A DNA stretch of 19,157 nucleotides from JANMQK01 sp031370485 (GTDB taxonomy: Bacteria > Acidobacteriota > Polarisedimenticolia > Gp22-AA2): the NCBI GenBank assembly GCA_031370485.1, contig JANMQK010000039.1, forward strand, positions 1 through 19,157, read 5' to 3'. The translations under genes were made by a program, and so were the position numbers. The notes beneath the pieces were generated by a model. The model was not told where the DNA came from. It did not search any database and saw only the letters and a list, made by a program, of their open reading frames with translations. Shown piece after piece: positions 15,787-19,157 of this stretch (position 1 is the first letter of the stretch; each line of letters opens with the position of its first letter).

Positions 15787-16232
15787 ATCCGCGTCGATCC
15801 GAAGCGGGCCTGACACTCATCGAGGTGGTCATCTGCGTGGGTCTTCTGGCCTTCGTGGCCGTCGGCATGATGTCGCTTCTGATTGTATCGATCCGCCAGA
15901 ACCAGCTCGCCCAGAAACGAACCATCGCCACCGCCCTCGCATCGGAGAGGGTCCAGCAGTTGACCGCCCTGCCGTACCAGCCGTCGGCGACCTACACCCT
16001 GTACAAGCTGCCTTACGAAGTGTCGGCTGCGGGTCCCCCGATGACCTTCACGGCGGACTACGGCACCATCCCGGACTATCCGGATTTCCGGCGTGTCGTG
16101 ACACTGACCTACGACAGCCCGGTGGCCGGGATGCTGCGCGTGCAGTCGACGGTCTTCTGGCAGGACCTGAACCAGGGAGTCAAGAGCCACGAGATGATCA
16201 CGTACCTTCACCCCGGGCTGGAGCAAGGATGA
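15783..16232 (+). CDS. PilV-type minor pseudopilin
   Basis: The protein is 149 residues. The ATG at 15783 overlaps the upstream stop by 4 nt, with GGAG at 15773-15776. Prepilin signal: basic leader NPRRSEAG, cleavage before LTLIEVVICVGLLAFVAVGM, with Glu at mature position 5. The helix continues with RQNQLAQKRTIATALASERV, the usual PilV/GspI stretch in which the start of the globular part is rich in Ala and charged residues. The remaining roughly 90 residues are beta-rich with many Tyr. Size and position (between FimT-like and PilW-like genes) fit PilV/GspI minor pilins of the tip complex. No cysteines were seen in the globular domain, in contrast with the next gene. Confidence 0.87.
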   Translation: MNPRRSEAGLTLIEVVICVGLLAFVAVGMMSLLIVSIRQNQLAQKRTIATALASERVQQLTALPYQPSATYTLYKLPYEVSAAGPPMTFTADYGTIPDYPDFRRVVTLTYDSPVAGMLRVQSTVFWQDLNQGVKSHEMITYLHPGLEQG

Positions 16233-19157
16233 TGAAACCGACGTATAAGAGTCTTGATGGCGGCAGCGGCGGGCGCGCGACGGGCGCGTTCAGCCTTCTT
16301 GAAGTGCTCGTGGCCCTGGCGATCTTCCTGATCGTCCTGTCCATCGTTTTCGTGTTTTTCGTGGACTACGGCAAGAGCCTGAACTCCGAGAGCAGCATGC
16401 TCGACACGCAGATGGCGGCCCGTGTCGCCCTCGACGAGCTGGCGCGTTCGGTGCAGCAGCTCGGCTACAACATCGACCGCACCGCTGTGAGCAACCCGGC
16501 AGTGTGGCAGCGCGACCTTATCTATGCCGGGGCGCACGTCCTGGCCTTCAACGCGGACATCGACACGACCCGTGGCCCGATCAACTCGTCGGTGACACTC
16601 ACCTTCCCGACGGGGGAGACCTATACCGGGGAGGGCCCCGCCACGACGACCACGGGCGCCGAGACCTACATGTACACGATCGACGCCAACAACGATAATT
16701 CCCTCACGACCGCCGACCATACCGCCGCGGCGACCGGCTCCTACAACCCGGCGGCCGACACGGAAAACCCGCTCGACTATGCTCTCTTCAAGAAGGTCTA
16801 CGGGTATGACGGCACCGACTACGGCGGCGGGTTGACCCCGATCTCTTCGGGTCTGTTCACCAATGCGACGTCCGACGCGGTCTACCCGTCGGACTCGACG
16901 ACACCGAACCCCCTGTTCAGGTACTGGCTCACCGAGGACCTCGACAGCAACGGTTTGCTCGACGCCGGAGAGTGTGTCGTCGGCACCTGCCCTCCTTCGA
17001 CGACGCGCAAACCGCTTCTCTACCTGTGGGGGGACACCAACTTCGACGGCGTTCTCTCGGAAAGCGAGAAGACGGCCCTCAAGACCATGCCGGTCAGCTC
17101 GCCCTCCTGGTCGAAGAACTTCCTTCAGGCGAGCGGTGTCTACAAGTCGACGACCCTGACGGCCGCGGTCGATCCGTCGGCCGCGGTGGCCTACGTCCTG
17201 ACCCTGACCGACGCCTCCAAGATGGCGGTCGGCGCCTACGTCCAGATCGACACCGGCGGGTCGACCGAGCTGAACGTGGTCGTCGGGCTCAGCACGACGG
17301 CCAACACGGTGGACCTTGCGCAAAGCGTCTCGCTCGTGCACGCCGTGGGGGCGACGGTGAGGATCCTCCCGCAGACCCTGCTGCGGGCGGTGCGGGCTGT
17401 GCAGATCGACTACGACGCGATCACGCCGAAGAAGGACAACGAAGCAGGAGTCGCGTCGGCCGGACGGATCGGCCACCAGGGGACCAAGGGGCTCGAGTAC
17501 CGGGTCAAGACCTTCGAAAAGACGGTTGAGGTGGTCAACATGCAGACCCAACCCCTGATCGCGGCGAACACCAATCCCAAGCCCACATGCCCGCTGACGA
17601 TCGCGGGCTCGTGCGGCGGCAGCACGATCTCCTCCATCCGGGCCTTCGTCCCGGTGGCCGGCGCGTCGGCCGTGCCCTTCCAGGTGAAGGATGCCTCGAA
17701 CAACCCGGTCGCCGGGGTCCCGGTGGGCTTCTCGCAGTCGAACTCGAGCATCGGATCGCTCGTCCCCGCGGCGGGCAGCACGGTGAAATCGAATTCGAGC
17801 GGGATCGCTTCCGCCTCATACACCCCGAACGGCCCGATTGGCGACAGTGTCGTGACCGCGACAGCGACTTGCGCGAACTCAACGAATCAACTGGTCAACT
17901 ACACCGCGACCGTCACGGTGAAGGCCACCAAGGCGGTCATCTCCACGTCCAACGACTGCCTGACCACGGTCAGCAGCAAGACCTCGACCTCGTACACCGA
18001 CTTCACGGTGCAGGTGGTGGACTCGGGAGGGGCCGTGACCAACTCGGACGTGCTGGTCGGGCTGGCGTTCGACCCGGCGTCCCTGCCGTCGACACCGAAC
18101 TATTCGAAGTACCAGGGGGAGCTATTCATCTCGGGGGTCTCTCAAGGGCTGACGGACAGCAACGGCTACCTGGCGCCCGTCAACGCGAACACCAGCGGGA
18201 CCGGCACGCTGTCGGGCCGCGTGGCGCTCAACCGCGACACTGACGGAACCGGCGCCCGCCTGAATATCATGGTGACCCCGGTGGGGACGGGCTGCGCGAC
18301 GAATGGGGCGGCGGTGACCAAGGGGGTCACTTTCTACAAGCTGAACGTCACGTCGACCGCTCCGAGCACCTCCTGCACGGAGGCCAGCCCCTGCACGATC
18401 GCGGCCGGGGCGCTGTCGCCCGCCGTCCAGGCGAACCTCATGCTTAAGAACCTGCCGGTCGCGAGCGCTCCGGTGACCTTTACGAAGTCCGACTTCCACG
18501 GGTCGCCCGACACGCCCCCCGCCGCCTCGACCTTGGTGCCTTCGGCCACGGCGACGACCGACGGCTCCGGGAACGCCTCGGTCTACATCGGGAACAACGG
18601 GTCGTCCTCGATAACGCCCGGGAACCCCCTCCAGACCAAGGTGGACGCGACGAGCACGGGGGATTCGGCCAACTGCGCCAACGGAAACATCATCTCGTAC
18701 GGGCTGCGGCCGCAGTTCAACTTCTCGGGCAGCACCCAGGTCGGGATCTGCGACTCCGACATCCAGCAGTCCTGGCTGAGCAACACCGGGAACCCGACCA
18801 TCTGCATGAACATCCAGAACCCGAGCGGCAGTCGTGCCTGTGCCATGCTGCCGACAGGCATTCGGGTGACGGTCTACAAAACGGACAACATCACGCCCGA
18901 CCCGCTCTTCATCATCCAGAACATCGAGGGTTCGACCATCTCCGCGACCGCGAATTGCTCCACCACCAATACGCTTCACCTGTTCCAGAAGGTCTGCAAC
19001 ACGAACCTGGAGCTCGCCAACGGCGTTCGCTGGGACTTCATCAACTTCGGCGGCAATAAATGCTACGTCCCGCCCACAGCGGCGGGCGCGGGGGAGTACT
19101 TCGTCATCGACACCATCAAGTGGAAAGTGAACATCAAGAGCACCAATCGAAGGATCG
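16229..19157 (+). CDS. PilW-type pseudopilin fused to Big_1-like Ig modules and a Cys-rich region (3' partial)
   Basis: The frame is open to the window end (976 codons seen, no stop). GGAG at 16220-16223 serves ATG 16229 or the adjacent in-frame ATG 16232. Prepilin signal: cleavage before FSLLEVLVALAIFLIVLSIV, with Glu at mature position 5 and Ala (RATGA) instead of the usual Gly at -1. A PilW-like region follows (to about residue 440). It contains three EF-hand-like loops: DANNDNSLTTAD (152-163), DLDSNGLLDAGE (237-248) and DTNFDGVLSESE (269-280). From about 470 come Ig-like modules of Big_1 type, e.g. PFQVKDASNNPVAGVPVGFS with SNSSGIASASYTPN, at about 470-565, 567-690 and 700-820. A Cys-rich segment completes the visible part. 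Sixteen cysteines are visible. PilW proteins are normally 200-400 residues, so this looks like a pilus-tip adhesin fusion. What lies beyond the window is unknown. Confidence 0.88.
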   Translation, partial: MMKPTYKSLDGGSGGRATGAFSLLEVLVALAIFLIVLSIVFVFFVDYGKSLNSESSMLDTQMAARVALDELARSVQQLGYNIDRTAVSNPAVWQRDLIYAGAHVLAFNADIDTTRGPINSSVTLTFPTGETYTGEGPATTTTGAETYMYTIDANNDNSLTTADHTAAATGSYNPAADTENPLDYALFKKVYGYDGTDYGGGLTPISSGLFTNATSDAVYPSDSTTPNPLFRYWLTEDLDSNGLLDAGECVVGTCPPSTTRKPLLYLWGDTNFDGVLSESEKTALKTMPVSSPSWSKNFLQASGVYKSTTLTAAVDPSAAVAYVLTLTDASKMAVGAYVQIDTGGSTELNVVVGLSTTANTVDLAQSVSLVHAVGATVRILPQTLLRAVRAVQIDYDAITPKKDNEAGVASAGRIGHQGTKGLEYRVKTFEKTVEVVNMQTQPLIAANTNPKPTCPLTIAGSCGGSTISSIRAFVPVAGASAVPFQVKDASNNPVAGVPVGFSQSNSSIGSLVPAAGSTVKSNSSGIASASYTPNGPIGDSVVTATATCANSTNQLVNYTATVTVKATKAVISTSNDCLTTVSSKTSTSYTDFTVQVVDSGGAVTNSDVLVGLAFDPASLPSTPNYSKYQGELFISGVSQGLTDSNGYLAPVNANTSGTGTLSGRVALNRDTDGTGARLNIMVTPVGTGCATNGAAVTKGVTFYKLNVTSTAPSTSCTEASPCTIAAGALSPAVQANLMLKNLPVASAPVTFTKSDFHGSPDTPPAASTLVPSATATTDGSGNASVYIGNNGSSSITPGNPLQTKVDATSTGDSANCANGNIISYGLRPQFNFSGSTQVGICDSDIQQSWLSNTGNPTICMNIQNPSGSRACAMLPTGIRVTVYKTDNITPDPLFIIQNIEGSTISATANCSTTNTLHLFQKVCNTNLELANGVRWDFINFGGNKCYVPPTAAGAGEYFVIDTIKWKVNIKSTNRRI

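Overview
The window is very GC-rich, densely coded and entirely plus-strand. It carries a surface and signalling operon followed by a minor-pilin operon. The gene content (a large DUF11/OmpA outer-membrane protein, FecR-type and FN3/Ig-like periplasmic modules, and an expanded PilX/FimT/PilV/PilW cassette) and the high-GC codon use suggest a diderm, probably environmental bacterium. Something Acidobacteriota-like or a related uncultured deep lineage fits, but no phylogenetic marker is present, so this is only a guess. I saw no rRNA, tRNA, CRISPR array, insertion sequence or phage gene.

Region 1 (1-12756) looks like one operon of four genes. It opens inside a giant gene (open from base 1, stop at 7506). 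Its product has tandem DUF11 modules, an SdrD-B-like domain, a FlgD-Ig-like domain, a complete OmpA-type peptidoglycan-binding domain, Ig-like modules and a C-terminal outer-membrane barrel. After 14 bp comes a membrane-anchored FecR/FN3/Ig-like periplasmic protein (7521-8852). It overlaps by 4 nt a two-transmembrane HAMP histidine kinase (8849-10705). Eight bp later comes an unusual response regulator (10714-12756): a canonical receiver, a roughly 345-residue disordered linker, and a C-terminal domain that I read as the N-terminal domain of Ycf46-type AAA ATPases without the ATPase core. The spacing suggests that the envelope proteins and the two-component pair are made together and may form one sensing and output pathway.

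A 195-bp gap (12757-12951), more AT-rich than its surroundings, separates the two blocks and probably holds the promoter of the second.

Region 2 (12952-end) is a translationally coupled minor-pilin operon in which every junction overlaps. It encodes a greatly enlarged PilX-like protein, an unrecognised one-TM protein with a His-rich tail, a FimT/GspH-type pseudopilin, a PilV-type pseudopilin, and a PilW-type pseudopilin that runs off the window. The PilW-like protein is at least 976 residues, with three EF-hand-like loops, several Big_1-like Ig modules and 16 cysteines. The picture is a type IV pilus (or pseudopilus) tip complex with a large Ca-binding, disulfide-rich, adhesin-like subunit.

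The most unusual points are the receiver-Ycf46N fusion, the PilW-Ig fusion, and the link between a peptidoglycan-anchored outer-membrane protein and a two-component system.
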